From Natronobeatus ordinarius (GTDB lineage Archaea > Halobacteriota > Halobacteria > Halobacteriales > Natrialbaceae), in assembly GCF_024362485.1 (NCBI RefSeq), contig NZ_CP101456.1, positions 3,472,001 to 3,536,000 of the forward strand: 64,000 nt of DNA, written 5' to 3'. Below are positions 1 through 9,712 of the stretch, piece after piece (the stretch's first letter is position 1; each line of letters begins with the position of its first letter). Below the pieces are notes generated by a model. That model saw nothing but the letters and a program-made list of their open reading frames with translations, was not told the DNA's origin and did no database searches. The position numbers were made by a program, and so were the translations under genes.

Positions 1-1
1 G

Positions 2-1570
2 ACGACGACCGAAGAGATCGCCGCCTCGTCCAACGAGGTCGCCGACATCGCCGAACGGACCGCAAAAACTGGTCGAAGCGGTCGCGAAGCGGCCCAGCAG
101 GCGATCGCCGGGATGAACCAGATCGAGACCGAGTCCGAGGCCGCCGTCGAAGAGATCGAGCGACTCGAGGCGGAGATGGGACAGATCGACGAACTCCTGA
201 CGTTCATCACCGAGATCGCCGAGCAGACCAACATGCTGGCGTTGAACGCCAACATCGAAGCCGCCCGCTCGGGATCGTCGGGTGAGGGCTTCTCGGTGGT
301 CGCCAGCGAAGTCAAAGAGCTGGCCGAGGAGACCAAAGACGCAGCAGAGGACATCGAACGGCGCCTCGATCGGATCCAGACCCAGACCGAACGGACGGCC
401 GAGGAAGTCCAGGCGACGAGCCAGCACGTCTCAGAGAACAAGGCGTCCGTCGAGAGCGCGGTCGAGGCGCTCGACGAGATTGCCGAGTACGCGACGGAGA
501 CGAACAACGGCGTGCAAGAGATCTCCGCGGCCAGTCAGCAGCAGGCAGCGTCGACCCAGGAAGTCGTCGCGATGGTCGACGAGGCGGCGACGATCGCCGA
601 GCAGACGAGTGCCGAAAGCGAAAACGTGGCCGCTGCAGCCGAAGAGCAGACCTCCTCGCTCACCGAAGTCTCACAGAGTGCGAACGACCTCGCGGGCAAA
701 GCTGTCCAGCTCTCCCAGGCGCTGGATCGCTTCGACACCGACGCCGACGTCGCCGATCTAGAGGACGGCGCCGACCTCGAAGGCGAGAGTGCCATCCTCT
801 CTGAGGGTGGTGATCTGATCGACGCCCTTCAGGCTGACGACTTCGGGACGGATGGCGAGTCGGACGAACCGCTCGAGGGATTCACCTACGAAGAAGAGCC
901 GATGGGTGACGACTCGGACGACGACGAGCCACTCGCAGTGGGACCAGCAGACGAATCGGCGGCCTCCGAGACCGAACCGGCGGACGCGTTCGACGCCAGT
1001 CGACCCACTGAATCCGACGACGCGACCGATCCACTCACGGCCTTAGAGGACGAGTTCGAAGCGAGAGACGAGCCACTCGCCGTGGACCCGAGTGATGAAT
1101 CGGAGACGGTCGAGTCAGAACCTGCTGACACGGTCGCGGCTGGACCGGCCGACCAACACGACGAGGACGAAGAGCCGTTCGCGGTCGGACCGGCCGACAC
1201 CGACGGAGCGGAGTCCACCATCGAGTCCGAGGAAGCGGCCGACCCGCTCGCGGCTCTCGGTGACGAACCTGACGACGACAGTGACGGAGCCGACGAGGCG
1301 ATCGCCGTCGACCCCGTCGACGAATCCGAGGAACCGGTCGATTCACTCGAGTTCGACTCGACCGACGACGCAGACGACCTCTTCGACGCGGAACCAGCCG
1401 ACGACGTCGAAGCCGACGGAGACGACTCGAGCGAACACGGAGACGAATCGGCACAGGAAGCCGACGGAGACGACTCGAGCGAACACGGAGACGAATCGGC
1501 ACAGGAAGCCGACGGAGACGACTCGAGCGAACACGGAGACGACGTGTTCTCCTTTGGCGACAGTCGCTGA
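2..1570 (+). CDS. Methyl-accepting chemotaxis protein, C-terminal part (5' end outside window)
   Basis: The reading frame is open from base 2, so the gene starts upstream of the window. The visible part has the signalling domain of a transducer: heptad-rich helices and the conserved hairpin tip ([15 protein letters not shown], then [15 protein letters not shown]) that contacts CheA and CheW. No membrane segment falls in the visible part. Flanking glutamate pairs are likely CheR/CheB methylation sites. After about residue 240 (counted from base 2) the protein turns into a very long Asp/Glu/Ser-rich tail of some 280 residues ending in FSFGDSR, far longer than in usual transducers. The gene converges on cheR, which modifies such proteins. 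Membrane-bound or soluble cannot be decided here. Confidence 0.93.
   Translation, partial: TTTEEIAASSNEVADIAERTAKTGRSGREAAQQAIAGMNQIETESEAAVEEIERLEAEMGQIDELLTFITEIAEQTNMLALNANIEAARSGSSGEGFSVVASEVKELAEETKDAAEDIERRLDRIQTQTERTAEEVQATSQHVSENKASVESAVEALDEIAEYATETNNGVQEISAASQQQAASTQEVVAMVDEAATIAEQTSAESENVAAAAEEQTSSLTEVSQSANDLAGKAVQLSQALDRFDTDADVADLEDGADLEGESAILSEGGDLIDALQADDFGTDGESDEPLEGFTYEEEPMGDDSDDDEPLAVGPADESAASETEPADAFDASRPTESDDATDPLTALEDEFEARDEPLAVDPSDESETVESEPADTVAAGPADQHDEDEEPFAVGPADTDGAESTIESEEAADPLAALGDEPDDDSDGADEAIAVDPVDESEEPVDSLEFDSTDDADDLFDAEPADDVEADGDDSSEHGDESAQEADGDDSSEHGDESAQEADGDDSSEHGDDVFSFGDSR
1409..1542 (+). repeat. 48-bp tandem repeat in the transducer tail
   Basis: A 48-bp unit starting GAAGCCGACGGAGACGAC is repeated identically at 1409 and 1457 and partially at 1505. 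It encodes a 16-residue acidic unit ([16 protein letters not shown]). Exact nucleotide identity points to recent expansion. Confidence 0.9.
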
Positions 1571-1796
1571 TCGGCTCTGGCGCGGCCGAACGTTGGTTTT
1601 CTACCGGTTCGAATGTGGTCTGTTAGCCACTGAACGTCATTCCACACCCTGCTCGTGATTCAGCAGCCAGAACTGGCGTGACTCGCCGGTCCTGATCGCG
1701 CCACTGCAAGCGGTGTCCACCGCGTTTTAGTTGGTACTCTAGATGAGCATAAGTAGTCCTCACGGAACGAACCCCGTGAGCGAGTGTTGTGGTAGG

Positions 1797-2621
1797 CTAC
1801 TGGATTCGAATCGGATCGCGCTCCAACCGGTAGATCCGAAGTCGTCCGTCGTGGACGGCGAATGTCGACTTTAGGTCCGGCGGAATCGTCTCGGCTTTTC
1901 CGATCACGAGATAGCCTTCCGGACGGAGCGAGTTCGCGATCGTTTCGAGGATCGGTTGTTTGTACTCGGCGTCGATGTAGATGAACAGGTTTCGGCAGAT
2001 GACCAGATCGAACCCGGACTTGGGCCGATCGTTGATGAGATCGTGGCGCTCGAACGTGACGTTGGATTTGACCGCCTCACGGACGCGGAAGGTGCCGTTC
2101 GTCCGGTCGACGTATCGCGTGTCGTCGTCGAGAAACGCGAGCTGTTCGGCGAGGTCGACCGTCCGTGATTCCTCGTAGACGCCACGGCGCGCGGTTTCGA
2201 GGGCGCCTTCGCTGATATCGGTCGCGTGGACTGTGACGGCGGATTCGTCGATCTGTGGATCGTCGTGGGCGAGCATCGACAGCGAGTAGGGCTCACGCCC
2301 GTCTGCACAGGCAGCACTCCAGACGTGGACGCCGGTGCGCCGTGAGGCGAGCGTTCTGATCACCTCGCGGATCCCCTCCCAGACGTCCGGATTTCGGAAG
2401 AACTCGGTGACGTTGATACTCATCGAGTCGAGCAGCGCCGCCTGTTCGTCGGGATCGCGCCGGAGGTGCTCGAGGTAGGCCTCGTACGTCTCGATGCCGG
2501 TCCGTCGCATCCGCGAGGAGACGCGTCTGTCGAGGTAGCTATCGTTGTAGTGGCTCGTCGCAAACGAGAGGTCGGTTTCGACGTACTCGAGGAGTCTCGT
2601 GAACGCGTCGTCGTTGGTCAC
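1797..2621 (-). CDS. cheR: Chemotaxis protein methyltransferase CheR
   Basis: The enzyme transfers methyl groups from S-adenosylmethionine to glutamates of transducers and so drives adaptation. At 274 residues it has the usual size. A short helical N-terminal domain (LLEYVETDLSF, basic RRVSSRMRR helix) precedes the Rossmann methyltransferase domain with its SAM loop VWSAACADGREPYSL near residues 99-113 and the VICRNLFIYID strand near 208. It is the last gene of the minus-strand che operon, and its ATG overlaps the cheD stop by 4 nt, implying translational coupling. It converges with the transducer gene across a 226-bp gap. Confidence 0.96.
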   Translation of the reverse strand: MTNDDAFTRLLEYVETDLSFATSHYNDSYLDRRVSSRMRRTGIETYEAYLEHLRRDPDEQAALLDSMSINVTEFFRNPDVWEGIREVIRTLASRRTGVHVWSAACADGREPYSLSMLAHDDPQIDESAVTVHATDISEGALETARRGVYEESRTVDLAEQLAFLDDDTRYVDRTNGTFRVREAVKSNVTFERHDLINDRPKSGFDLVICRNLFIYIDAEYKQPILETIANSLRPEGYLVIGKAETIPPDLKSTFAVHDGRLRIYRLERDPIRIQ

Positions 2622-3133
2622 AGCTCGGTCACCGCTCCCTCCCCGTTCGACGTTCTGACGACGAGGACACCCGTTCCGGGGGTGAACTCGACAGTCCGTC
2701 CGTAGTCTCCGCCGACGTCCGCTGCGAGCAGCGGCACGCCGAGTTTCTCGAGTTCGTCTTTTGCGGCCTCGGCGTTTCGCTGGCCGACGCTCTCGTCGAA
2801 GCTATCGAACTCGAACATGTCGCTGCCGCCGGCAATCTTGGCCTTGACGGAGGTGTAGCTCGCCCCCCGCTCGACCATTCGGCGCAGGAGTGCCCGGATC
2901 GCCGTATCGGCGTACTTGCCGGGTTTTTCGTCGCTGTTCTCGACCTCGTCCCCGTTCGGGAGCATGACGTGTGCGAGTCCGCCGATGCCGGAGTCGGGGT
3001 CGTAGAGGGCGACCGCCAGGCATGAGCCAAGCCCATAGGACTTGAGTGTGTCCTCGCCTTCGCTCACGGCCAGTTCGGCGATCCCGACCTGAACGGGATC
3101 TGGAAGTCCTGGTTCGGTTCCGTACGTCTTCAT
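2618..3133 (-). CDS. cheD: Chemoreceptor glutamine deamidase CheD
   Basis: CheD deamidates selected glutamines of transducers and binds CheC. The 171-residue protein shows the family pattern: GLGSCLAVALYDP with the catalytic Cys at about residue 38, the His in GGLAHVMLP at about 55, and the KIAGGSDMF loop. It overlaps cheR and the two-domain cheC by 4 nt on either side, so the three genes are probably translated together. In archaea CheD also connects the Che proteins to the archaellum switch; that link is family knowledge, not visible here. Confidence 0.95.
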   Translation of the reverse strand: MKTYGTEPGLPDPVQVGIAELAVSEGEDTLKSYGLGSCLAVALYDPDSGIGGLAHVMLPNGDEVENSDEKPGKYADTAIRALLRRMVERGASYTSVKAKIAGGSDMFEFDSFDESVGQRNAEAAKDELEKLGVPLLAADVGGDYGRTVEFTPGTGVLVVRTSNGEGAVTEL

Positions 3134-4365
3134 GAGTTCTCGACTTCTTCGAACTTCGCGGTCGTCGGCGTCTCGTCGATTCGGTCGACATCGAGGTCGT
3201 TCAGCGCGCGCTCGAGGTCCGACTCGTCGGGGATGGCGTAGATATCACAGTCGAACTCGCGACCGTCCGCGGTCACTACCGTGTCGAAGACGAACGCGAA
3301 GTCCTGATTCTCGCCGAGCTGGATGATGACGGGATCGACTGCGGCGGCGCCGATGTCGTGGATGAACTCGGGTGTAGAGTGGTCAATCGCCGTATCGAGC
3401 ACGTTTGCCCAGCCGTCGAGGAAGCCACTCGCCATGATGTTCCCGAGTTCCATGATCGCGCTCTTGCCCATCTCGCCGAACCCCTCGTTTTCGTCGAGCC
3501 CCATCGGAATCATCGCGTCGGCGATCTCGTAGGCAGACTCCTCGTCGAACAGGAAGAGGAGATAGCCACTCGGCGTGCCGTCGAACTCGAACGCGACGCC
3601 GACGAGCGTTTCGTTCGAGACCGTCTCGGGGATGGTCTCGAGCGAGACGAAGTTGAGTCGTCGAATTTCGACGTTCGTCTCGATGCCGGTAAGCGTCGTT
3701 GCCGTCTTCGCGACCTCCTCGGCACCCTGTTCGGCCATCCGGTCGAAGCCGTCGAGTTTGTTGTACTCGATCCCTTCGTTCGTTCGCAACTGCTCTAAGA
3801 GCCTGGCCATCGTCTCCTGTCTCGGGAACAGGTAGTGGCTAAAGCCGATTTCGGTGCCGACGGCTTCGATCTGGCTCTGGAACAGCAACGCGAGGTCGTC
3901 GTCACCTGGTGCTTCTTCGATGTCGGCGAAGAAGGGTTCGGCTGACGCTCCAGCGACGAACTCGGGCGTCGAGACGTCGATGACGGTCTCTAAGACGTCG
4001 GCCCAGCCGTCGATAAAGCCGCTGTTCATGATGTGGCCCACCTCGGTCGTGGCGCTTTGGGTCATCTGATCGAACTCGTCGCTCGATTCCGAGAGGAGCG
4101 TCTCTACGATCCGAAACGCACTCTCGCGTTCGAAGACGACGATCGAGTGCCCGTCGAGGCCGCCGGTCAGCTTGACGCGGACGCCGACTTTCTCCGACCC
4201 ATCCTCGAAGTCCCGGCGAATCTCCTCGCCGCGCATGAAGTTGAGTTTCGTCACGCCGACTCGCGTTTCGACACCGGTCATCCGCGTCAGCCGCCCTGCG
4301 GCGAGCCCGGCCCCTTCGCGAGCGATCCGGTAGAACACACCCAGTGCGTTGACGTCGAGTCTCAT
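3130..4365 (-). CDS. cheC: Two-domain CheC-like phosphatase (CheC/CheX family)
   Basis: The 411-residue protein is a tandem of two CheC modules. Each carries the helix typical of CheY-P phosphatases: VGHIMNSGFIDGWADVL near residue 108 and MELGNIMASGFLDGWANVL near residue 308, with the E-x-x-N pair only partly kept in the first copy (H-I-M-N). CheC removes the phosphate from CheY-P and partners with CheD. A double-length CheC beside a single-domain one is normal in haloarchaeal che loci, where several CheC paralogues occur. It overlaps its neighbours cheD and cheC by 4 nt. The altered first helix suggests that one of the two sites may be weaker or purely structural; this is inference. Confidence 0.92.
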   Translation of the reverse strand: MRLDVNALGVFYRIAREGAGLAAGRLTRMTGVETRVGVTKLNFMRGEEIRRDFEDGSEKVGVRVKLTGGLDGHSIVVFERESAFRIVETLLSESSDEFDQMTQSATTEVGHIMNSGFIDGWADVLETVIDVSTPEFVAGASAEPFFADIEEAPGDDDLALLFQSQIEAVGTEIGFSHYLFPRQETMARLLEQLRTNEGIEYNKLDGFDRMAEQGAEEVAKTATTLTGIETNVEIRRLNFVSLETIPETVSNETLVGVAFEFDGTPSGYLLFLFDEESAYEIADAMIPMGLDENEGFGEMGKSAIMELGNIMASGFLDGWANVLDTAIDHSTPEFIHDIGAAAVDPVIIQLGENQDFAFVFDTVVTADGREFDCDIYAIPDESDLERALNDLDVDRIDETPTTAKFEEVENS

Positions 4366-4967
4366 GTCTGTCCAACCTCGATCCCGTTCACCATCCCGAC
4401 GAACTCCTCGAGGTCGGGGAACGCGTAGATCTCGGCTTCGATCTGATAACTCGGGACCGAGAGGTCCGAGTCGAAAAACAGCGCGAGGTCGTCGTCGCCG
4501 AGATTGGCAGTTCGAACGACGACGTCGCTTGCGGAGGCGTAGACGAGCTGGGGTGCGGCGATGTCGATTGCCCGGCCGAGGACGTCAGCCCAGCCGTCGA
4601 TGAAGCCACTGGCCATCATGTTCCCCATCTCCTCGACCGCACTTCGAGCCATCTTTCCGGAGACGTTCGACATGTCGTCGACGACGTCACGAAGCATGAG
4701 CGCGGTGATCTTTTTCGCACTCTCTTCTGGGAAGAGGACCAGGATGTGCCCGTGCGGTGGATCGAGCAGTCGAACGCGAACGCCGACTCGTTTTCCTGGC
4801 TCGAGCTGGGATTCGATGTCGTCGACGTCGACGAAGGTCGTCTTCGTGACCTCCATCTGTGCGTTTTCGCCCGTCAGCTTGCCCATGTTCTCGGCAACGC
4901 CGGTCGTTCCGACTTTCGCCATCTCGTTTATAAAGCTCAACTTTCGAATGTCGACCATCAGTGTCAT
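4362..4967 (-). CDS. cheC: CheC-type CheY-P phosphatase, single domain
   Basis: This is a 201-residue CheC. It contains the active helix VEEMGNMMASGFIDGWADVL (residues about 110-129) with the Glu and Asn expected for CheY-P hydrolysis. The start could be the listed ATG or the ATG three codons later (4958). It follows cheA after a 28-nt gap and overlaps the two-domain cheC by 4 nt, so all three belong to one transcript. It should terminate the CheY-P signal and cooperate with CheD. Confidence 0.93.
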   Translation of the reverse strand: MTLMVDIRKLSFINEMAKVGTTGVAENMGKLTGENAQMEVTKTTFVDVDDIESQLEPGKRVGVRVRLLDPPHGHILVLFPEESAKKITALMLRDVVDDMSNVSGKMARSAVEEMGNMMASGFIDGWADVLGRAIDIAAPQLVYASASDVVVRTANLGDDDLALFFDSDLSVPSYQIEAEIYAFPDLEEFVGMVNGIEVGQT

Positions 4968-4995
4968 TGGTTTCTCCGTGGGTTTTCCGCAGTAC

Positions 4996-7900
4996 TCATA
5001 GTGATGTTACGTCAAGGATGTTGACGACCTCTCCCCGGCCGCGGACCGTCGCACCGCTGAGCCCGGGAATGTTTTTCATGAAGCCTTCGAACGGCTTGAC
5101 GACGACCTCCTGTTGTCCGCGAATCTCGTCACACTGGATCGCGACGGGACGGACCTCGTCGCGAATCCGGACGAACATGCCGTCGTCACCGACGCCGTCA
5201 CCGGGGGTGTCGAGTTCCGCTGCGAGGTCGACGATCGAGAACTCGGCCTCGTCGGTCTCGAGGACGCCTCGTTCTTCGTCGACCTCGACGGCAGTCACCG
5301 TCTCGACGTCGCCGATGACTTTCGTGGGGACGCCGAACTCCTCACCGCCACTCTCGACGAACAGGACGTCCTCGATCGCCATCGTGACCGGCAACGTCAG
5401 CGTGAACGTCGTCCCCTCGCCGGGTGCACTCTCGACGGTAACCGAACCATCCAGCTCGTCGATCGTTCGTCTCACGACGTCCATTCCGACGCCTCGGCCG
5501 CTGATGTCGGTGACTTCTTCCGCTGTCGACAGCCCGGAGTGGAAGACGAGGTCGTACACCTCCTCGTCCTCGAGTGCGTCGGCCTCGGCGGCGGAGAGGA
5601 CGCCTGCTTCGACGGCCTCCGTCCGAAGCCGGTCCGGATCGAGCCCCGCGCCGTCGTCTTCGATCTCGATCGTGACCCGATCGCGCGATCGATCGGCGCG
5701 TAGCTCCACGGTCCCCTCGCGCGGCTTTCCAGCCGCTTCGCGTTCGTCCGGCGGTTCGATACCGTGATCGACTGCGTTCCGGACCATGTGGATCAACGGG
5801 TCGCCGATCTCGTCGAGAATACTCCGGTCGAGTTCGACCTCCTCGCCTTCCAGCTCGAGGACGACCTCCTTGTTCTGCTCGCGAGCGATGTCACGGACCA
5901 CACGCGGTAACCGGTTGACGGCCGTCTCGAGTGGAACGAGCCGAACGTCCATCACCGTCTCCTGCAGTTCGGTCGTGAGATCCGCCAGGCCGTCGAGCTC
6001 GCGATCGATCGTCATCAGATCCGCACCGGTTTCGATCGCGTGACGGAGTCGAACCCTGCTCGTGACGAGTCCCTCGACGAGTGTGAGCAGGCTGTCGATC
6101 TGGTCGACGTCGACGCGAACGGACTGGATACTGTCGTCGCCGTCGTCGTCGGACGACTGTTCGGCGGCTAACTGATCGCTGTCGAATTCGTCGGCGAGTG
6201 GCGTCGAGGTGTACTGGTCGTCGGCTTCGAGGTCGGCCGTGTCCGCAGCCGGCTCGCCCAGTTCACTGGCCGGGTCGAATTCGGTACTCGGGGCGTCGAA
6301 TTCGTCTTCGCCGGCGGCGGGAGCCTCGAATTCGTCGTCGAGCTCGAGGTCCGACGCGTCGTGGTCGAACGAATCGACTGGTGAATCGGCGAACGGGTCG
6401 TCCTCGATCGTATCTTCGAACCGTGGGTCTGCCGAGTCGAATCCGTCGTTCCCGAACACGGCGTCCCCGAACTCGTCTGTCTCTGCGGCCAGTTCGGCCT
6501 CGTCAAGGCCATCGTCACCCAACACCGCATCCGCGAACTCCTCTGTCTCGACGGCGTCGATCGTCTCCTCGAACGCGTCCGTCGTCGCGGGCGACTCGAG
6601 GTCGTCGACCGATTCGTCATCGTCTTCAACCGTCGACGGTGTCGTTACAGACTCTTCGTCGACGGCTGGCGTGTCCGGATCGTCGGTGGGGCGTTCCGGC
6701 TCGGTCTCAGCGTCGTCGGCTTCGACAGGGGTCTCAGCGTCGTCGGCTTCGCCAGTCTCGACAGGGGTCTCAGCGTCGTCGGCTTCGCCAGTCTCGACAG
6801 GGGTCTCAGCGTCGTCGGCTTCGCCAGTCTCGACAGGGGTCTCAGCGTCGTCGGCTTCGCCAGTCTCGACAGAGGCCTCAGCGTCGTCAGCTTCGACAGT
6901 CTCGACAGGAGCCTCGATATCGTCGGCTTCGCCAGTCTCGACAGGGGTCTCAGTATCGTCAGCTTCGACAGTCTCGGCAGGGGTCTCAGTATCGTCAGCT
7001 TCGACAGTCTCGACAGAGGTCTCAGCATCGTCAGCTTCGACAGTCTCGACAGGGGTCTCAGCATCGTCAGCTTCGACAGTCTCGACAGAGGTCTCAGCAT
7101 CGTCAGCTTCGACAGTCTCGACAGGGGTCTCAGCATCGTCAGCTTCGACAGTCTCGACAGAGGTCTCAGCGTCGTCAGCTTCGACGGCGTCGGCCGCCGC
7201 TTCTGCGGTGACGTCTGCGACCTCACCCGGAAGGTCGTCGAACGAGAACGCCTCGGGCACCGACTCCTCCGACGCAGTTTCGTCTCGGTCGTCGACTGCT
7301 GAGCCAGCTTCGAGGGCCGGTTCGGCGGACTCGATCTCTCCTTCTGACTCGTCTGCCCCGTCTGCCTCGTCCTCGAGCAGCGGATCCGAATCGTCGAGGA
7401 ACGAGTCGTCCTCGAGATCGACGTCGTCGCCGAGGAGCTCTTCCATGCTGATCTCGTCTTCGTCGTCGAACTCGTCGAACTCGAGTTCGTCGAGCTCGTC
7501 TTGCAGTTCGTCGAAGCCGACCATCTCGACTTCGTCTTTGAGTTCTTCGAAGACGGCGGTCGCGTCGTCGACCTGGTCCGTCTCGTCGTCTGCCGACGCG
7601 TCGGCTCTCTCGTCGTCAGCGTCTGCGTCGTCGACCGTCGGCTCCGTGGCGAGGTCGTCGACGTCTTCGTCCTCGAGCAGGTCGTCGAACGTGCCAGCGT
7701 CGCCCATGTCCTCGAAGGCGTCGACGTCTTCGACCTCTTCGGCCAGCGCGTCGAGGTCGTCGAACTCGCTCAGTTCGTCGAGGAGTTCGTCGACCGATAG
7801 TTCGTTGGCGTCTTCAGCGGAGATCTCGCTGCCGACGTCGATGTCGGGCTCGTCGCTGCCGGTCTCGAACCGGTCGGTCACGACGGTGATCTCGAAGTCG

Positions 7901-8583
7901 ACGACGGCGTCGACCGGCTCGAGTGCGGCGACGATCGCTTCTTTCTGGACGGGGCTGGCGAAGACGGCGTCGAGGGCGTGCTCGTACTCGCCCGCTTCGA
8001 TCGCTTCTCGAGGTGGATCGGTGCCGATCACGTCGAACGCGTCGGTCAGCGCCTCGACGACGAGGTGGCCGTTGTTCACGTCCGCGTCGCCGTCGATCGA
8101 GAGCCGAACGAAGTAGGCGTGGTGGTCGTCGTCTGCGGGTGGATCGAACGGTTCGAGGACGGCGTCGATCTCCTCGTCCGACGGGGACGAGAGCGACGAC
8201 GAGTCTCGGCCGGTTTCGGTCTGTGCGTAGAGTGCCTCGATCACCTCTGTCGGATCGGTCTGGATCTCGCCGCTCGAGGCGACCTCGTCGATTATTCTCT
8301 CGAGTTCGTCGACGCCGTCGAACACCGTGTCCATGAGGTCGCCAGACACCTCGGCGTCACCAGCCCGAACCTCGTCGAGGAGGTCCTCGATGGCGTGTGC
8401 CAGGTCACTCGCCTGTTCTAACCCCATCGCGCCACAGTTCCCTTTCAGGGTGTGGGCGGCACGGAAGGTGCGTCTCAACGCCTCTTGGTCGTCCGGTGAG
8501 CGTTCGAGGGTCAGTAGCGAGTTGTTCAACGTCGTGATCTGCTCTTGACTGTCCTGTACGAAATCGCTCAGATACTCACTCAT
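4996..8583 (-). CDS. cheA: Chemotaxis histidine kinase CheA
   Basis: CheA autophosphorylates and passes phosphate to CheY and CheB. The open frame extends upstream to 8766, but the ATG at 8583 is the better start: it overlaps cheB by 8 nt and begins the HPt domain directly (MSEYLSDFVQDSQEQ). Domains in order are HPt with RAAHTLKGNCG (phospho-His 44), a P2-like segment, a very long acidic linker (about residues 250-860), the dimerisation helix VRVDVDQIDSLLTLVEG, the ATPase with N box MVRNAVDHGIE and G boxes DDGAGL and GRGVGMDVV, and a C-terminal CheW-like domain ending ILDVTSL. At 1195 residues it is much longer than the roughly 650 usual for CheA, because of the repeat-rich linker. Confidence 0.96.
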   Translation of the reverse strand: MSEYLSDFVQDSQEQITTLNNSLLTLERSPDDQEALRRTFRAAHTLKGNCGAMGLEQASDLAHAIEDLLDEVRAGDAEVSGDLMDTVFDGVDELERIIDEVASSGEIQTDPTEVIEALYAQTETGRDSSSLSSPSDEEIDAVLEPFDPPADDDHHAYFVRLSIDGDADVNNGHLVVEALTDAFDVIGTDPPREAIEAGEYEHALDAVFASPVQKEAIVAALEPVDAVVDFEITVVTDRFETGSDEPDIDVGSEISAEDANELSVDELLDELSEFDDLDALAEEVEDVDAFEDMGDAGTFDDLLEDEDVDDLATEPTVDDADADDERADASADDETDQVDDATAVFEELKDEVEMVGFDELQDELDELEFDEFDDEDEISMEELLGDDVDLEDDSFLDDSDPLLEDEADGADESEGEIESAEPALEAGSAVDDRDETASEESVPEAFSFDDLPGEVADVTAEAAADAVEADDAETSVETVEADDAETPVETVEADDAETSVETVEADDAETPVETVEADDAETSVETVEADDTETPAETVEADDTETPVETGEADDIEAPVETVEADDAEASVETGEADDAETPVETGEADDAETPVETGEADDAETPVETGEADDAETPVEADDAETEPERPTDDPDTPAVDEESVTTPSTVEDDDESVDDLESPATTDAFEETIDAVETEEFADAVLGDDGLDEAELAAETDEFGDAVFGNDGFDSADPRFEDTIEDDPFADSPVDSFDHDASDLELDDEFEAPAAGEDEFDAPSTEFDPASELGEPAADTADLEADDQYTSTPLADEFDSDQLAAEQSSDDDGDDSIQSVRVDVDQIDSLLTLVEGLVTSRVRLRHAIETGADLMTIDRELDGLADLTTELQETVMDVRLVPLETAVNRLPRVVRDIAREQNKEVVLELEGEEVELDRSILDEIGDPLIHMVRNAVDHGIEPPDEREAAGKPREGTVELRADRSRDRVTIEIEDDGAGLDPDRLRTEAVEAGVLSAAEADALEDEEVYDLVFHSGLSTAEEVTDISGRGVGMDVVRRTIDELDGSVTVESAPGEGTTFTLTLPVTMAIEDVLFVESGGEEFGVPTKVIGDVETVTAVEVDEERGVLETDEAEFSIVDLAAELDTPGDGVGDDGMFVRIRDEVRPVAIQCDEIRGQQEVVVKPFEGFMKNIPGLSGATVRGRGEVVNILDVTSL
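6706..7190 (-). repeat. Array of 36-bp repeats inside cheA
   Basis: About 13 head-to-tail copies of a 36-bp unit encode 12-residue repeats such as ETVEADDAETPV and ETGEADDAETPV. Copies are nearly identical, and variants cluster: the TGE type near 6720-6860, the TVE type near 6960-7180. The array lies between the phosphotransfer part and the kinase core. Confidence 0.93.
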
Positions 8584-9712
8584 TGTACTCTCCCTCCGTT
8601 CTGAAGGCGTCGACGATGCGGTCGGCGATCGACGGGGCCGGCACGACTTCGTCGACACAGCCCGTCTCGATCGCCTGTTTGGGGATACCGAACACCGGAC
8701 TCGTCTCTTCGTCCTGGGCGATCGTCCGTCCGCCGGCCGACTTGATCGCCTCGATTCCGGCCGCACCGTCCCGACCCATCCCCGTCAGGGCGACGCCGAC
8801 GAGCGGGTCAGTGACGCGGTTGGCTGCCGTCTTCATCGTGACGTCGATCGCCGGCCGCACGCTGTGCACTCGCTCGCCGTCGTCGAGTCGCACTCGAAGC
8901 TGTCCGCCGATATTGCTCGAGACCTCGAGGTGATGCCCACCGGGTGCGACGAGCGCCTCTCCGGCACCGACGAGGTCGCCGTGTGTCGCCTCGCTGACGT
9001 CGTACTCGCTGATCTCGTCGAGTCGGTTCGCGAGGCGCTCGGTAAACTCCGCTGGCATGTGCTGGACGACGAGTAGCTTCGCCCCGAGTTCGATCGGGAG
9101 CGTCGCGAACAGCCGTTCCAGGATCTTCGGCCCGCCGGTCGAGGCACCGACGACGATCGTCGGATCGTCGAGATAGCTGTCGTCGACCTCGACTGCCGTC
9201 GAGCCAGTTCCCACCGACGTGGCACCGATCGACTCCATCGACACGACGGCCGACTGCCGGACGCGCCCGGAGGTGACGGACTCGATGGCGGCGGCCGCAC
9301 GCGCCAGTGCGAGCGAGGAGACGTCGGTATTCGCGACCTCGTCGACTTTGTCGACGAGTTCGTCCGCGAGATCGACGATCGTCCGCGAGTCCGTCCCATC
9401 CGGTTTTTGGAGGACGTCCATCGCACCCCGCTCGAGCGCGTCGAGCGTCGACTCTGCGCCCTCGGCCGTGTAGGCGCTGAGCATGAGAATCGGGGTTGGT
9501 CGCGACGACATGATTCGTTCGACGGCTTCAATTCCGTCCATTTCGGGCATCTCGACGTCCATCGTGACGACGTCCGGCTGGGAGGTCTCGACGGCGTCGA
9601 CCGCTTCTCGGCCGTTCGTGGCCGTTTCGACCTCGTAGCCCGCATCGGTGAGCGCGTTGTCGACTACCGACCGCATGAACTGTGAGTCGTCGACAACGAG
9701 TACGCGCTTCAT
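8576..9712 (-). CDS. cheB: Protein-glutamate methylesterase CheB
   Basis: CheB removes methyl groups from transducers after phosphorylation by CheA. The 378-residue protein has an N-terminal receiver domain (VLVVDDS, phospho-Asp 52 in VVTMDVEMP) and a C-terminal esterase domain with the catalytic Ser in VVGASTGGPKI, His in VVQHMPAEFTERLA and Asp in LTGMGRDGAAG. Its start overlaps the cheY stop by 4 nt and its end overlaps cheA by 8 nt, so the three are translationally coupled. Length and motifs are complete. Confidence 0.97.
   Translation of the reverse strand: MKRVLVVDDSQFMRSVVDNALTDAGYEVETATNGREAVDAVETSQPDVVTMDVEMPEMDGIEAVERIMSSRPTPILMLSAYTAEGAESTLDALERGAMDVLQKPDGTDSRTIVDLADELVDKVDEVANTDVSSLALARAAAAIESVTSGRVRQSAVVSMESIGATSVGTGSTAVEVDDSYLDDPTIVVGASTGGPKILERLFATLPIELGAKLLVVQHMPAEFTERLANRLDEISEYDVSEATHGDLVGAGEALVAPGGHHLEVSSNIGGQLRVRLDDGERVHSVRPAIDVTMKTAANRVTDPLVGVALTGMGRDGAAGIEAIKSAGGRTIAQDEETSPVFGIPKQAIETGCVDEVVPAPSIADRIVDAFRTEGEYNE

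Noticed and set aside
282-761. Long basic frames opposite or beside the acidic genes, such as here and across cheA, brxC and pglX
   Set aside because: They are rich in Arg, Ser, Pro and Thr, as expected from out-of-frame reading of GC-rich acidic genes, and have no motifs.
6706-7190. CRISPR array
   Set aside because: The 36-bp units are tandem, without spacers, and stay in the cheA frame.
8584-8766. Longer CheA start
   Set aside because: The extra 61 residues are Arg/Ser-rich and lie wholly inside cheB; the ATG at 8583 begins the HPt domain.
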